Below are positions 9,139 to 18,307 of a DNA stretch of 64,000 nt, piece by piece; position 1 is the first letter of the stretch, and every line of letters begins with the position of its first letter. The stretch is from assembly GCF_008711175.1 (NCBI RefSeq), contig NZ_VWNF01000049.1, forward strand, positions 110,977 through 174,976, written 5' to 3'. The stretch comes from Nesterenkonia ebinurensis. Lineage in GTDB: Bacteria > Actinomycetota > Actinomycetes > Actinomycetales > Micrococcaceae. The translations under genes were made by a program, and so were the position numbers. The notes under the pieces were generated by a model. It searched no databases. It saw only the letters and a list, made by a program, of their open reading frames with translations, and had not been told where the DNA came from.

Positions 9139-10241
9139 TCGCCGTCGTCATCGGTGCTGCCCTTGGGCTGCTCCTCACCCTTCTGGGCACTCCGCTGCTG
9201 ATCCGTTTTCTGGTCAAGCACCAGTACGGACAGTTCATCCGGGAGGACCTGCCTACCGCCCACCAGGTGAAGCGGGGCAAGCCCACCATGGGCGGACTGG
9301 CCATCATTCTTGCGGTGGTCCTGGCCTATTGGATCACCCATGGGATCATGATGCTGGTCTCACCCAACGCCTCGGGTCCCACCGCCTCCGGCATGCTGGT
9401 GCTGCTGCTGATGGCCGGGATGGGCCTGGTGGGCTTCTTCGACGACGCCGCGAAGATCACCAAGAAGCAGTCCCTGGGGCTGACCCCCTGGGCCAAGATC
9501 TTCGGCCAGGGCGCGGTGGGCGTCCTCTTCGCCGTGCTGGCCCTGCAGTTCCCCAATGCCGAGGGGCTGACCCCAGCCTCCACTGCGATCAGCTTTGTCC
9601 GGGAGACCGCCCTGGACTTTGCGGTGCTCGGCACCATCGGGGCCGGGATCCTCTTTGTGATCTGGGCGAACCTGATCAACACCGCCACCACCAATGCGGT
9701 CAACCTGGTCGACGGGCTGGACGGTCTGGCCACCGGGGCCACCGCCATGATCACCGGGGCCTATGTGATCATCTCCATCTGGCAGTACAACCAGACCTGC
9801 GGGGGAGTGCGCGCGGTGGATGCGGTCTGCTACAGCGTGCGCGACCCGATGGATATGGCCACCCTGGCAGCGATCATCACCGGTGCGCTGATCGGCTTCC
9901 TGTGGTGGAACACCTCCCCGGCCAAGATCATCATGGGCGATACCGGCGCCCTCGCCCTGGGCGGGGCACTGGCCGGATTCGCCATCCTCACCCATACCCA
10001 GCTGCTCCTGGTGATCCTGGCCGGACTGTTCGTGATGGTGACCTGCTCGGTGATCATCCAGGTGGGCTACTTCAAGCTCACCAAGGGCAAACGGGTATTC
10101 CTGATGACCCCGCTGCACCACCACTTTGAGCTCAAAGGCTGGTCCGAGGTCACCATTGTGGTCCGGTTCTGGATCATCGGGGCTTTGGCGGTGGGCCTGG
10201 GCCTGGCCATCTTCTACGGCGAGTGGATCTTGACCCAATGA
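9135..10241 (+). CDS. mraY: Phospho-MurNAc-pentapeptide transferase MraY
   Basis: Integral membrane enzyme transferring phospho-MurNAc-pentapeptide to undecaprenyl phosphate to make lipid I. The 368 residues have about ten hydrophobic segments. The conserved KRGKPTMGG, the catalytic FFDDAAK (Asp103-Asp104), NAVNLVDGLDGLATG, MGDTGALALGG and the histidine-rich PLHHHFE loop are visible. GTG 9135 overlaps the murF stop; the end overlaps murD as ATGA. Confidence 0.96.
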   Translation: MIAVVIGAALGLLLTLLGTPLLIRFLVKHQYGQFIREDLPTAHQVKRGKPTMGGLAIILAVVLAYWITHGIMMLVSPNASGPTASGMLVLLLMAGMGLVGFFDDAAKITKKQSLGLTPWAKIFGQGAVGVLFAVLALQFPNAEGLTPASTAISFVRETALDFAVLGTIGAGILFVIWANLINTATTNAVNLVDGLDGLATGATAMITGAYVIISIWQYNQTCGGVRAVDAVCYSVRDPMDMATLAAIITGALIGFLWWNTSPAKIIMGDTGALALGGALAGFAILTHTQLLLVILAGLFVMVTCSVIIQVGYFKLTKGKRVFLMTPLHHHFELKGWSEVTIVVRFWIIGALAVGLGLAIFYGEWILTQ

Positions 10242-11776
10242 GCACCCCCACCCTGCCTGAGCTGCACGGCTGGGACGGGCCCTGGGCCGGCCTGCGGGTG
10301 CTGGTGACCGGCTTCGGGGTCACCGGCTTCTCTGCTGCCGATACCCTGGCTGAGCTCGGCTGCCAGGTGGTGGTGGTGGACGGGACCCAGACGCAGCAGA
10401 AGAACGACGACGCCGCCACCCTCACCACGGTCTGGGGAGACCGGCTCGACTTCCGTTGGGGCCAGCAGAGCACGACCACACTTGCTCACTTTGAAGGTGA
10501 CCAACTGCCGGACCTGATCGTCACCTCACCGGGCTGGCGGCCGGACTCACCGATCATGCACGCCGCCGCAGAGGCTTCGATCCCGGTCTGGTCTGAGGTG
10601 CAGCTGGCCCGCCGGCTCGGCGCCCGCCCGGGGGCCAGGCAGCCGGACTGGCTGATGCTCACCGGCACCAACGGCAAGACCACCACCGTCACGCTGCTGG
10701 AGGCCATGCTCATCGCCGATGGTCGCCGGGCTGTGGCCTGCGGGAACATCGGGATGCCGGTGCTTGACGCGATCCGCGACCCGGAAGGCTTCGAGGCATT
10801 GGCTGTGGAGCTCTCCAGCTTCCAGCTGCACTACACCGAGGCCCCCGGCGAGCACGAGGCCGGGCCGCTGGCCGCCGCAGTGCTCAATATCGCTGAGGAC
10901 CATGTGGACTGGCACGGCAGCCTGGAGTCCTACCTGGCGGATAAGGCCCGGATCTACCAGGCCACTCAGGTGGCGTGTGTCTACAACGCTGAGGATCCGG
11001 CCACCGAGCAGATGGTCGCCGCCGCTGATGTGGTCGAAGGTGCCCGCGCTATCGGGTTCACCACCTCCACCCCGGATATCTCCATGCTGGGCCTGGTGCA
11101 CACCGAGGAGGGCGACGACGTGGTAGTGGACCGTGCCTACCTGGACAACCGTGCCCACCAGGCCTTGGAGCTGGGCGCCCGGTCCGACCTCGGCCAGCTG
11201 GCACCCAGGCACCTGGTGGCCAACGCCCTGGCCGCCGCCGCCCTGGCCCGTGCCGCAGGGGTGGCGCCGGAGGCGGTGCAGCAGGCGCTGCGCAGCTACC
11301 AGCCGGCTGAGCACCGGATCCAGCCGGTGGCCCAGGCTGAGGATGTGCTCTGGATCAACGACACCAAGGCCACCAACCCGCATGCTGCCGCGGCGTCCCT
11401 GAGCAGCTTCTCCGGTGTGGTGTGGATTGCCGGCGGGCTCTCCAAAGGCGTGGACTACTCCGAACTGGTCCAGCAGGTGGCTCCTAAGCTGCAGCATGTG
11501 GTGCTCATCGGCACAGACTCCACTCAGCTGCGTTCCAGCCTTGAGCGACACGCCCCGCAGGTGCCGGTCACAGAGGTATCCGGCGGCGATGATGGAGTGG
11601 CAGCAATGCGCAGCGCAGTCGAGGCAGCCGATACGCACGCCCAGCCCGGGCAGGCGGTGGTGCTGGCCCCGGCCGCAGCCTCAATGGACCAGTTCGCCTC
11701 CTATATCGCACGGGGCGAGGCCTTCATCGAGGCGGTGGCAGACCTGATGCGGCGCAAAGGATTCAACGAGCTCTAG
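10238..11776 (+). CDS. murD: UDP-MurNAc-L-Ala-D-Glu ligase MurD
   Basis: Cytoplasmic ligase adding D-glutamate to UDP-MurNAc-L-Ala. The 512 residues carry an N-terminal nucleotide-sugar domain (VLVTGFGVTGFSAADTL), the ATP-binding GTNGKTTT (Lys147), the central NIAEDHVDWHGS motif, and NDTKATNPHAA in the C-terminal domain. ATG 10238 gives an ATGA overlap with mraY, favoured over an upstream GTG at 10223. Confidence 0.95.
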   Translation: MSTPTLPELHGWDGPWAGLRVLVTGFGVTGFSAADTLAELGCQVVVVDGTQTQQKNDDAATLTTVWGDRLDFRWGQQSTTTLAHFEGDQLPDLIVTSPGWRPDSPIMHAAAEASIPVWSEVQLARRLGARPGARQPDWLMLTGTNGKTTTVTLLEAMLIADGRRAVACGNIGMPVLDAIRDPEGFEALAVELSSFQLHYTEAPGEHEAGPLAAAVLNIAEDHVDWHGSLESYLADKARIYQATQVACVYNAEDPATEQMVAAADVVEGARAIGFTTSTPDISMLGLVHTEEGDDVVVDRAYLDNRAHQALELGARSDLGQLAPRHLVANALAAAALARAAGVAPEAVQQALRSYQPAEHRIQPVAQAEDVLWINDTKATNPHAAAASLSSFSGVVWIAGGLSKGVDYSELVQQVAPKLQHVVLIGTDSTQLRSSLERHAPQVPVTEVSGGDDGVAAMRSAVEAADTHAQPGQAVVLAPAAASMDQFASYIARGEAFIEAVADLMRRKGFNEL

Positions 11777-11786
11777 GGAGGGCGCC

Positions 11787-13349
11787 ATGGACAAGCGGCC
11801 CCCACGCCTGCCGACATCCTCTCGGAGCGACTCAGCAGTTCTCACCCCGCCAAGCGCCGCCACCCCCGATGAACTGCCAGCCCAGCGCGGCAGCGATGGG
11901 GCCAGCGCTGAGCAGCCCACCGGTGAAATCACCAGAGGCCACCTCCGTACCGTCGAGGATGGGCCCGGTGAGGCCGGAGGCGAAGCTGATGGGCCGACTT
12001 TAGGCCGTGAAGGCGGGCAGGGCTTTGCCCGCCGAGAGTCGGCGGGAGATCTGCCCGCCGAGACCAGCTCAGACGGCTCGGCAGGCCGTGCCTGGCGCGC
12101 CGAGCGGGCCAAACAGCGCGCTGAGCGGATCACCAAGTTCTGGAACATCTTCGAAGGCGGCAACCCCTACACCAACTACTGGCTGGTGCTCGGGGCCACT
12201 ATCGCCCTGGCCGGCTTCGGACTGACCATGGTGCTCTCCTCCACCTCGGTGGACAGCACCGGCGAAGCCTTCACCACCGCCACCCGGCAAGCGGTCTGGG
12301 CCGGCATCGGGGTGGCCGGGATGCTCTTCCTGACCCTGATCCCCACCAAATGGATGGGCTGGATCGGCTGGGCGGCGATGATCACCGCAGGGGTACTGCT
12401 GGCCCTGGTGGCCTTCTCGCCCTGGGGCTACACCGGTGGTGGGTCCACCAACTGGCTGCGCATCGGCTCAGTGCAGGGCCAGCCCTCCGAGGTGGCCAAG
12501 CTCGCCCTGGTGCTCTGGGGCGCGGCAGTGCTGGCCAAGAAAGGCCGGCTGGTCCAGCAGTTCACGCACTGGATGATGCCCTTCGTGGCACCCGGTGCGC
12601 TCTCCGTTCTGGTGCTGGTGCTGGCCGGCGGTGACCTGGGCACCTCGATTGTGATTATCCTCATTGTGGGCGCACTGCTCTTCGCCGCAGGAGTGGGCAT
12701 GCGCTGGTTCTTCCTGGCCGGACTGCTGGCCTCAGCTGCGGTGGCCCTGCTGATGTGGATCACCCCCTACCGGATGATGCGCGTCTACGCCTGGCTCGGC
12801 ATGAACTGCGACCACCCCACCGAACCCTGTTACCAGACCGAACAGGGCCTCTACGCCCTGGCCTCCGGCGGCTTCTGGGGCGTGGGCCTGGGCCAGTCCC
12901 GGCAGAAGTGGGACTACATCCCCGAGGTGCACAACGACTTCATCTTCACCATCATCGGTGAGGAGCTGGGACTGCTGGGCACCGCCACCGTGCTGGGGCT
13001 CTTCGCCATCCTGGTGGTCGGCATCTTCCGGGTGGCCAACGGGGTCTCCAAGGACGACTACCACGGCCGGTTCGTCAAACTGGTCTGCATGGGCATCATC
13101 GCCTGGCTGGTCGGCCAGGCCTTCATCAACATCGCCATGGTCACCGGCCTGATCCCGGTGGTCGGGGTGCCGCTGCCGTTCATCTCCTACGGCGGCTCGG
13201 CGCTCACCGTGGCACTGCTGGCCATCGGGGTGGTGCTGAACTTCGCCCGCCGCCAGCGGCTCCAGTCCCGCAGGCCCAAGACCCGCCCCAAGAAGCGGCG
13301 CAGGCGGTCTACACTGGCACCGCTGAACAAGAAGACCACCACCGCCTGA
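11787..13349 (+). CDS. ftsW: Septal peptidoglycan polymerase FtsW (SEDS)
   Basis: SEDS-family glycosyltransferase that polymerises lipid II at the septum with FtsI. The 520 residues have ten membrane segments beginning near residue 126. Family motifs include TGGGSTNWLRIG, QPSEVAKLAL and the C-terminal LIPVVGVPLPFISYGGSA. An unusually long cytoplasmic head (about 120 residues, Pro/Glu/Arg rich) precedes the first membrane segment; about residues 70-87 are encoded by a REP-like repeat copy on the opposite strand. A basic C-terminal tail follows the last membrane segment. ATG 11787 follows GGGAGG. Confidence 0.94.
   Translation: MDKRPPRLPTSSRSDSAVLTPPSAATPDELPAQRGSDGASAEQPTGEITRGHLRTVEDGPGEAGGEADGPTLGREGGQGFARRESAGDLPAETSSDGSAGRAWRAERAKQRAERITKFWNIFEGGNPYTNYWLVLGATIALAGFGLTMVLSSTSVDSTGEAFTTATRQAVWAGIGVAGMLFLTLIPTKWMGWIGWAAMITAGVLLALVAFSPWGYTGGGSTNWLRIGSVQGQPSEVAKLALVLWGAAVLAKKGRLVQQFTHWMMPFVAPGALSVLVLVLAGGDLGTSIVIILIVGALLFAAGVGMRWFFLAGLLASAAVALLMWITPYRMMRVYAWLGMNCDHPTEPCYQTEQGLYALASGGFWGVGLGQSRQKWDYIPEVHNDFIFTIIGEELGLLGTATVLGLFAILVVGIFRVANGVSKDDYHGRFVKLVCMGIIAWLVGQAFINIAMVTGLIPVVGVPLPFISYGGSALTVALLAIGVVLNFARRQRLQSRRPKTRPKKRRRRSTLAPLNKKTTTA
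11994..12046 (-). repeat. REP-like palindromic repeat, copy A (inside ftsW)
   Basis: On the minus strand it reads CCGCCG-n-CTCTCGG, then a palindrome with perfect 8-bp arms (GGCGGGCA / TGCCCGCC), then a C-T-A-AAGTCGG tail. It shares order and sequence with copies at 20829-20873 and 28402-28449. It lies in frame within the ftsW head region. Confidence 0.7.
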
Positions 13350-13364
13350 CCAAGAAGGAACCCC

Positions 13365-14459
13365 ATGAGCGCTGCCACCGTCGTCCTGGCCGGCGGAGGA
13401 ACGGCCGGACACATCTCTCCGCTGCTGGCCATCGCCTCCGCCATCACCCGGCTGGACCAGCAGGCAGAGCAGTCGGTGATCGGTACCCCCGCCGGACTGG
13501 AGACCCGGCTGGTCCCGGAGGCCGGCTACCCGCTGGACCTCATCGACAAGGTGCCCTTCCCACGCCGGCCCACCCCCGATGTGCTGCGCTTCCCCTCCCG
13601 GTTCAACCAGGCCACCAGGGAAGCCCAGGCGATCCTGCAGAAGCGTGGAGCAGACGTCGTCGTCGGTGTGGGCGGCTATGTGTGCCCCCCGGTGTACAGG
13701 GCGGCTAAGAAGCTGGGCATCCCGGTGGTGATCCATGAGGCCAATGCCCGCCCCGGGCTGGCCAATAAGTGGGGTGCACGCTCGGCTGTCTTCATCGGCA
13801 CCGCCTTCGAGAACACCCCGCTGAAAGGCGCCGAATGGGTGGGAATGCCGATACCTCAGCAGATCTCCCAGCTGGACCGGGAGGCAGAGCGCGCAGCGGC
13901 CCGGACGCAGCTGGGACTGGACCCAGAAACCCCCACCCTGGTGGTCACCGGAGGCTCCTCCGGGGCGCTGAACCTCAACCAGGCAATAGCCTCGGCGCTG
14001 AATGACCTGCTGGGCACCGGCGCCCAGGTGCTGCACCTGACCGGTCGGGACAAAGAGCTCTACAATCAGGCCGGGAAACTGCTCACAGCCCCGGGCTACC
14101 ACCAGCGGGTCTACCTCGACGGCATGCACTTGGCCTATGCGGCAGCAGACGTGCTGATCGCCCGGGCCGGGGCGGCCACCGTCTGTGAGGTCGCCGCGGT
14201 GGGGCTGCCCGCAGTCTTTGTGCCGCTGCCCATCGGCAACGGCGAACAGGAGCTCAACGCCCGCGGACTGGTGGACGCCGGTGGCGCTTTGTTAGTCAAG
14301 GACGAGCACTTCACCCGGGAGTGGATCAGCCGCAATGTGCTGCCGCTGCTGAAGGATCCCCGACTGCTGGCCACCATGCAGAAGCACTCCGCCGAACGTG
14401 GTATCACCGACGCCGACGAGCGGATGGCGGCCCAGGCCCTCAAGGCGGCCAAAGGATGA
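13365..14459 (+). CDS. murG: UDP-GlcNAc:lipid I GlcNAc transferase MurG
   Basis: Peripheral membrane GT28 glycosyltransferase converting lipid I to lipid II. The 364 residues show the N-terminal GGGTAGHISPLLAIA loop (residues 7-13 start it), the GVGGYVCPPVYRAAK and IPVVIHEANARPG segments, VTGGSSGALNLN in the donor domain, and the UDP-binding LIARAGAATVCEVAAVGLPAVFVP. AAGGA precedes the ATG. The end overlaps murC (ATGA). Confidence 0.96.
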   Translation: MSAATVVLAGGGTAGHISPLLAIASAITRLDQQAEQSVIGTPAGLETRLVPEAGYPLDLIDKVPFPRRPTPDVLRFPSRFNQATREAQAILQKRGADVVVGVGGYVCPPVYRAAKKLGIPVVIHEANARPGLANKWGARSAVFIGTAFENTPLKGAEWVGMPIPQQISQLDREAERAAARTQLGLDPETPTLVVTGGSSGALNLNQAIASALNDLLGTGAQVLHLTGRDKELYNQAGKLLTAPGYHQRVYLDGMHLAYAAADVLIARAGAATVCEVAAVGLPAVFVPLPIGNGEQELNARGLVDAGGALLVKDEHFTREWISRNVLPLLKDPRLLATMQKHSAERGITDADERMAAQALKAAKG

Positions 14460-15844
14460 ACCTGGAAAGTATCGGCCGGGTTCACTTCCTGGGCCTGGCC
14501 GGAGTGGGCGTCTCCGCAGTGGCCCGGCTCATGCTGGCCGCCGGGGTGCCCATCTCCGGCACCGACGCCAAGGAGCTGCCGGTGCTCGATGAGTTCCGCG
14601 CCGCCGGTGTGCCGGTGCGGGTGGGCTACAGCGCGGCGAACATCGCCTCCATTGAGGCTGAGGCCGGGGAGCCGATCAGCACCGTGATCGCCTCCTCGGT
14701 GGCCACCGCCGGCAACCCAGAGTACGACGCCGCTGCAGCAGCAGGCGCCACCCTGCTGCACCGTTCCCAGGGCCTGGCCGCCTGTATGGCCTCCCGCCGG
14801 GCGATCGCGGTAGCCGGTACCCACGGCAAGACCACCACCAGCTCGATGACCGCGGTGATGCTCGATGCCGCAGGTGAGGATGTCAGCTTCGCCATCGGTG
14901 CCACTGTGGCGGGCCTGGGCAGCAACGCCCGGCTCGGCTCCGGGGAGTGGTTCGTGGCTGAGGCGGATGAGTCCGACGGTTCGCTGCTGAACTACGCCCC
15001 CGAGGTGGCAGTGGTGACCAACGTGGAGCCTGACCACCTGGACCACTACGGCACTGCAGAGGCCGTACAGCGGGTCTTCGATGAGTTCACCGCCCGGATT
15101 GTGGGCGGCGGAGCCCTGGTGGCCTGCTTGGATGATCCCGGCGCTGCTGCCCTGCTGGAGCGGGTCCGCGGGACGCTGAGCACACGGGGGGTGCGGATCC
15201 TCACCTACGGCACCGGCCCGGAGGCTGATATCCGCCTCAGCGAGATCAGCACCTCCGGGGTCGGGCAGTCCGCAGTGCTCAGCTGGGAAGGTCAGCAGGC
15301 TGCGCTGCAGCTGCCAGTACCGGGCCTGCACAACGCGCTCAATGCCGCCGCAGCCCTCGCCGCCGGAATCGCCGCCGGGTTCAGTCTGAGCGCCTGCGCG
15401 GCTGGGGTCAGTGAGTTCCGGGGCTCCTCCCGCCGGTTTGAGCTGCGGGGGAAGGCCGCCGGAGTACAGGTCTATGACGACTACGCCCATCATCCCACTG
15501 AGGTGGCCGCCGTGCTGGCCGCCGCTCGCAGTGCGGCCGCCGGTAAGGTGCATGCGGTCTTCCAGCCGCACCTGTTCAGCCGTACCCGCGATTTCGCCGC
15601 CGAGTTCGGCCAGGCGTTAGAAGCCGCCGACAGCGTGACAGTCCTGGAGATCTACCCGGCCCGCGAGCAGCCCATCGCCGGAGTCAGTGCCAAGCTGCTG
15701 GGCCACCCGGTGCTGGACCGTCAGGAGGCGGCCCGGACCGTGGCGGCAGCCGCTATGCCCGGGGATATGGTGCTGACCATCGGTGCCGGAGATGTCACTC
15801 ATCTGGCCCCGCAGATCCTCACCGCCCTGCAGGAGCGGCAGTGA
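14456..15844 (+). CDS. murC: UDP-MurNAc-L-alanine ligase MurC
   Basis: First of the stem-peptide ligases, adding L-Ala to UDP-MurNAc. The 462 residues begin with a Rossmann-like HFLGLAGVGVSAVARLML and carry the P-loop GTHGKTTTSSM (Lys125), EADESDGSLLNY, NVEPDHLDHYG, and DDYAHHPTEVAAVL. ATG 14456 was chosen for the ATGA overlap with murG and the correct family N-terminus; the frame is open upstream. The end overlaps ftsQ by GTGA. Confidence 0.96.
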   Translation: MNLESIGRVHFLGLAGVGVSAVARLMLAAGVPISGTDAKELPVLDEFRAAGVPVRVGYSAANIASIEAEAGEPISTVIASSVATAGNPEYDAAAAAGATLLHRSQGLAACMASRRAIAVAGTHGKTTTSSMTAVMLDAAGEDVSFAIGATVAGLGSNARLGSGEWFVAEADESDGSLLNYAPEVAVVTNVEPDHLDHYGTAEAVQRVFDEFTARIVGGGALVACLDDPGAAALLERVRGTLSTRGVRILTYGTGPEADIRLSEISTSGVGQSAVLSWEGQQAALQLPVPGLHNALNAAAALAAGIAAGFSLSACAAGVSEFRGSSRRFELRGKAAGVQVYDDYAHHPTEVAAVLAAARSAAAGKVHAVFQPHLFSRTRDFAAEFGQALEAADSVTVLEIYPAREQPIAGVSAKLLGHPVLDRQEAARTVAAAAMPGDMVLTIGAGDVTHLAPQILTALQERQ

Positions 15845-16605
15845 GCGAACAGGGCAGAGCAGCAGCCCTCGAATTTCCTGAGCCGGAGGCAGTTGGGTCG
15901 CGCCGGCGGCGTCGTCGTACCCTGATCGGGCTGGCGGTGACCTTCGCTCTGCTGCTGGGGCTGGTGGCGGTGGTCTACTTCTCCCCGCTGCTGGTGCTGC
16001 GCAACATCCAGATTGAGGGCAATGAGCTGGTCACCGATTCCCGGGCCGATGAGCTCCTTGCTGACCTCTACGGGCAGCCGGTGGCCCAGATAGGCACCGG
16101 GGCGGTGCGCGAGCGGCTGGCTGCGGAGAACGCGGTGGCTGAGGTGGAGACCCGGATCGAGCTGCCCTCCACCCTGCATGTGGAGCTGGTGGAGCACCCG
16201 CCGGTGGCTGAGGTGCATCGTGATGGGAACGTGCTGCTCTACTCCGAGCACGGCGAGGTGATCCGCACCTTTGCCGGGCCCGAGCAGCTGGAGGCCGAGG
16301 ACTACGCCACCCCGGAGATCTCATCCGAGGCCGCCCTGGAGGATGAGGCGGTCTTCGGCACCATCGTCTCTGTGCTGGGTCAGCTGCCCCCGGAGGCCCG
16401 TGCCCAGCTGGACTCTGCCACCGCCGACTCCATCGACTCCGTACAGCTTCAGCTGGCCGATGGGCGCACCGTGGTCTGGGGCTCGGATGACCGCAGCCAG
16501 GAGAAGGCCGCCGTGCTGGGCTCCATCCTCGGCTCTGAGGAGGAAGACTTCCTGGAGGCCGAGGTGATCGACATATCCACGCCGACCGCCCCGGTTATCC
16601 GGTGA
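15841..16605 (+). CDS. ftsQ: Cell division protein FtsQ/DivIB
   Basis: Bitopic divisome scaffold protein that holds FtsL and FtsB. The 254 residues have a basic cytoplasmic head (RRRRRRT near residue 22), one membrane segment (about 30-50), a POTRA domain starting at VLRNIQIEGNELV, and the beta domain. It starts with GTG overlapping the murC stop. It is the last gene of the tightly overlapping block; a long non-coding leader separates it from ftsZ. Confidence 0.92.
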   Translation: MSEQGRAAALEFPEPEAVGSRRRRRRTLIGLAVTFALLLGLVAVVYFSPLLVLRNIQIEGNELVTDSRADELLADLYGQPVAQIGTGAVRERLAAENAVAEVETRIELPSTLHVELVEHPPVAEVHRDGNVLLYSEHGEVIRTFAGPEQLEAEDYATPEISSEAALEDEAVFGTIVSVLGQLPPEARAQLDSATADSIDSVQLQLADGRTVVWGSDDRSQEKAAVLGSILGSEEEDFLEAEVIDISTPTAPVIR

Positions 16606-16668
16606 GCAGGCCTGCGGCGGGTATGGTGGTCGCAACAACTGAAAACAGCGCCGACCTCCCCTCTGCTC

Positions 16669-16691
16669 AGGTTCAAGCTCAACTTGAACCT
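16669..16691 (+). promoter_or_regulatory. Perfect 9-bp inverted repeat upstream of ftsZ
   Basis: AGGTTCAAG (16669-16677) and CTTGAACCT (16683-16691) are perfect inverted repeats with a 5-base spacer. There is no U-run, so a terminator is unlikely; it could be an operator or a hairpin in the ftsZ leader. Confidence 0.5.
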
Positions 16692-16730
16692 TGCTGGTGG
16701 TGGCGGCGGAGCTGAAGAATGACTCACTGT

Positions 16731-16895
16731 CACGAAGACTCCCAGCCGGCGGGCAGCAATGCCGCGACGGGGTCCGCCGTGGATGAGCCGCCCGAGGCAC
16801 CCGCGAACTGCCTCGGTAGGTTTCGGACCCACGGTGGACGGGTGAAGACAGTGAGGAGCCGTTCTCGGCTTCGCCCGCTGGCGGGGGTCTTCGTG
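16731..16895 (+). ncRNA. Strongly folded ~165-nt element in the ftsQ-ftsZ gap
   Basis: The closing helix pairs 16731-16754 with 16873-16895: 23 pairs, two G-U, one bulged A at 16744. Inside it, 16772-16782 pairs with 16829-16839 (11 bp, one G-U) and encloses a perfect 8-bp hairpin (16792-16799 with 16809-16816). A second hairpin pairs AGCCG 16857-16861 with CGGCT 16866-16870 around a TTCT loop. It ends 37 bases before the ftsZ start codon, so it is most likely a structured 5' leader of ftsZ, or a small RNA. I do not recognise the family. A possible -10 (TATGGT, 16622-16627) lies upstream. Confidence 0.6.
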
Positions 16896-16932
16896 CACTT
16901 ATGACTTTTCGAGAGCTAAGGGACTAACTCAC

Positions 16933-18120
16933 GTGGCAACACCGAACAACTACCTGGCCGTGATCAAGGTCGTCGGCATCGGCGGCGGCGGCGTCAACGC
17001 CGTCAACCGGATGATCGAGGTGGGCCTGCGCGGCGTGGAGTTCATCGCCATCAACACCGATGCTCAGGCCCTGCTGATGTCTGATGCCGATGTCAAGCTC
17101 GATGTGGGCCGCGAGCTGACCCGAGGACTCGGCGCCGGCGCAAACCCTGAGGTGGGCCGGCAGGCCGCTGATGACCACACCGAGGAGATCGAAGAGGTCC
17201 TGCGCGGGGCTGACATGGTGTTCGTCACCGCAGGCGAGGGTGGCGGCACCGGCACCGGCGGGGCCCCCGTGGTAGCCCGGATCGCCCGCTCCCTGGGCGC
17301 ACTGACCATCGGTGTGGTCACCCGTCCCTTCACCTTTGAGGGGCGGCGTCGGGCCTCCTCTGCAGAGTCCGGTATTGAGGCGCTGCGCGATGAGGTGGAC
17401 ACCCTGATCGTGATCCCCAACGACCGGCTGCTCTCCATCTCCGATAAGAACGTCTCAGTGCTGGACGCCTTCCGCTCCGCCGACCAGGTGCTGCTCTCCG
17501 GTGTGCAGGGCATCACCGATCTGATCACCACCCCGGGCCTGATCAACCTGGACTTCGCCGATGTGAAGTCCGTGATGCAGGGTGCGGGCTCCGCACTGAT
17601 GGGCATCGGCTCGGCCAACGGAGAGGACCGTGCGGTCAAGGCCGCCGAGCTGGCCATCGCCTCCCCGCTGCTGGAGGCCAGCATCGACGGCGCCCACGGC
17701 GTGCTGCTCTCCATCCAGGGTGGTTCCGATCTGGGCCTGTTCGAGATCAATGAGGCCGCCCGCCTGGTCCAGGAGGTGGCCCACCCGGAGGCCAACATCA
17801 TCTTCGGTGCGGTCATCGACGATGCCCTGGGCGATGAGGCCCGGGTGACCGTGATCGCCGCCGGTTTCGACCAGGCCGATGTCACCTCCAAGCCCGCTGC
17901 TCCTGCCGCACCCGCCCCGGCCCAGCGCCCGGTGGCCCCGGTGGCCGGAGCCACCGCTGGTGTGGCCGCTGCTTCAGCCGGCTCCCAGGACACCGCTCCG
18001 CAGCAGCGGGTCTCCCCGGCCCCCGCCCCGGAGTCCGAGGAGGAGCTGCCGGAGATCGTGGAGTCCGACTACACCGGCAAGAACGACGACGAGCTCGACG
18101 TCCCCGACTTTTTGAAGTAG
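16933..18120 (+). CDS. ftsZ: Cell division GTPase FtsZ
   Basis: Tubulin-like GTPase that assembles the Z ring. The 395 residues show the [15 protein letters not shown] nucleotide loop, the tubulin signature [12 protein letters not shown] (about residue 103), the synergy-loop residues near [11 protein letters not shown], an Ala/Pro-rich linker (about 315-380), and the conserved C-terminal tail [10 protein letters not shown] that binds partners such as SepF and FtsW. Start is GTG 16933, preceded by AAGGGA. It has its own long leader. Downstream (18123-18160) is an imperfect hairpin without a U-run, so readthrough into pgeF is possible. Confidence 0.97.
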   Translation: MATPNNYLAVIKVVGIGGGGVNAVNRMIEVGLRGVEFIAINTDAQALLMSDADVKLDVGRELTRGLGAGANPEVGRQAADDHTEEIEEVLRGADMVFVTAGEGGGTGTGGAPVVARIARSLGALTIGVVTRPFTFEGRRRASSAESGIEALRDEVDTLIVIPNDRLLSISDKNVSVLDAFRSADQVLLSGVQGITDLITTPGLINLDFADVKSVMQGAGSALMGIGSANGEDRAVKAAELAIASPLLEASIDGAHGVLLSIQGGSDLGLFEINEAARLVQEVAHPEANIIFGAVIDDALGDEARVTVIAAGFDQADVTSKPAAPAAPAPAQRPVAPVAGATAGVAAASAGSQDTAPQQRVSPAPAPESEEELPEIVESDYTGKNDDELDVPDFLK

Positions 18121-18231
18121 CGGCACTCAGTAGCCCAACCCACTCCCGCCCTCTTGGGTGGGGCCCATCCTTGCAGAAGGGTTGGAGATGCTCCGGGCCC
18201 TTCAACGAGTTTTGAGGCCAGAGACCCGGGT

Positions 18232-18274
18232 TTTGTTTCAATATCGGCCCGGACAGGGTGGAGAATGAAACAAA
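18232..18274 (+). promoter_or_regulatory. 9-bp inverted repeat before pgeF
   Basis: TTTGTTTCA (18232-18240) and TGAAACAAA (18266-18274) are perfect inverted repeats separated by 25 bases, just upstream of the pgeF ribosome site. Role unknown; a transcript hairpin or paired operator half-sites are both possible. Confidence 0.4.
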
Positions 18275-18307
18275 GGCTGGGTGGATTGGTCGAAGGAGGG
18301 CACGCCG

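Noticed and set aside
18123..18160. Rho-independent terminator after ftsZ
   Set aside because: The hairpin is imperfect and no U-run follows; at most a weak attenuator.
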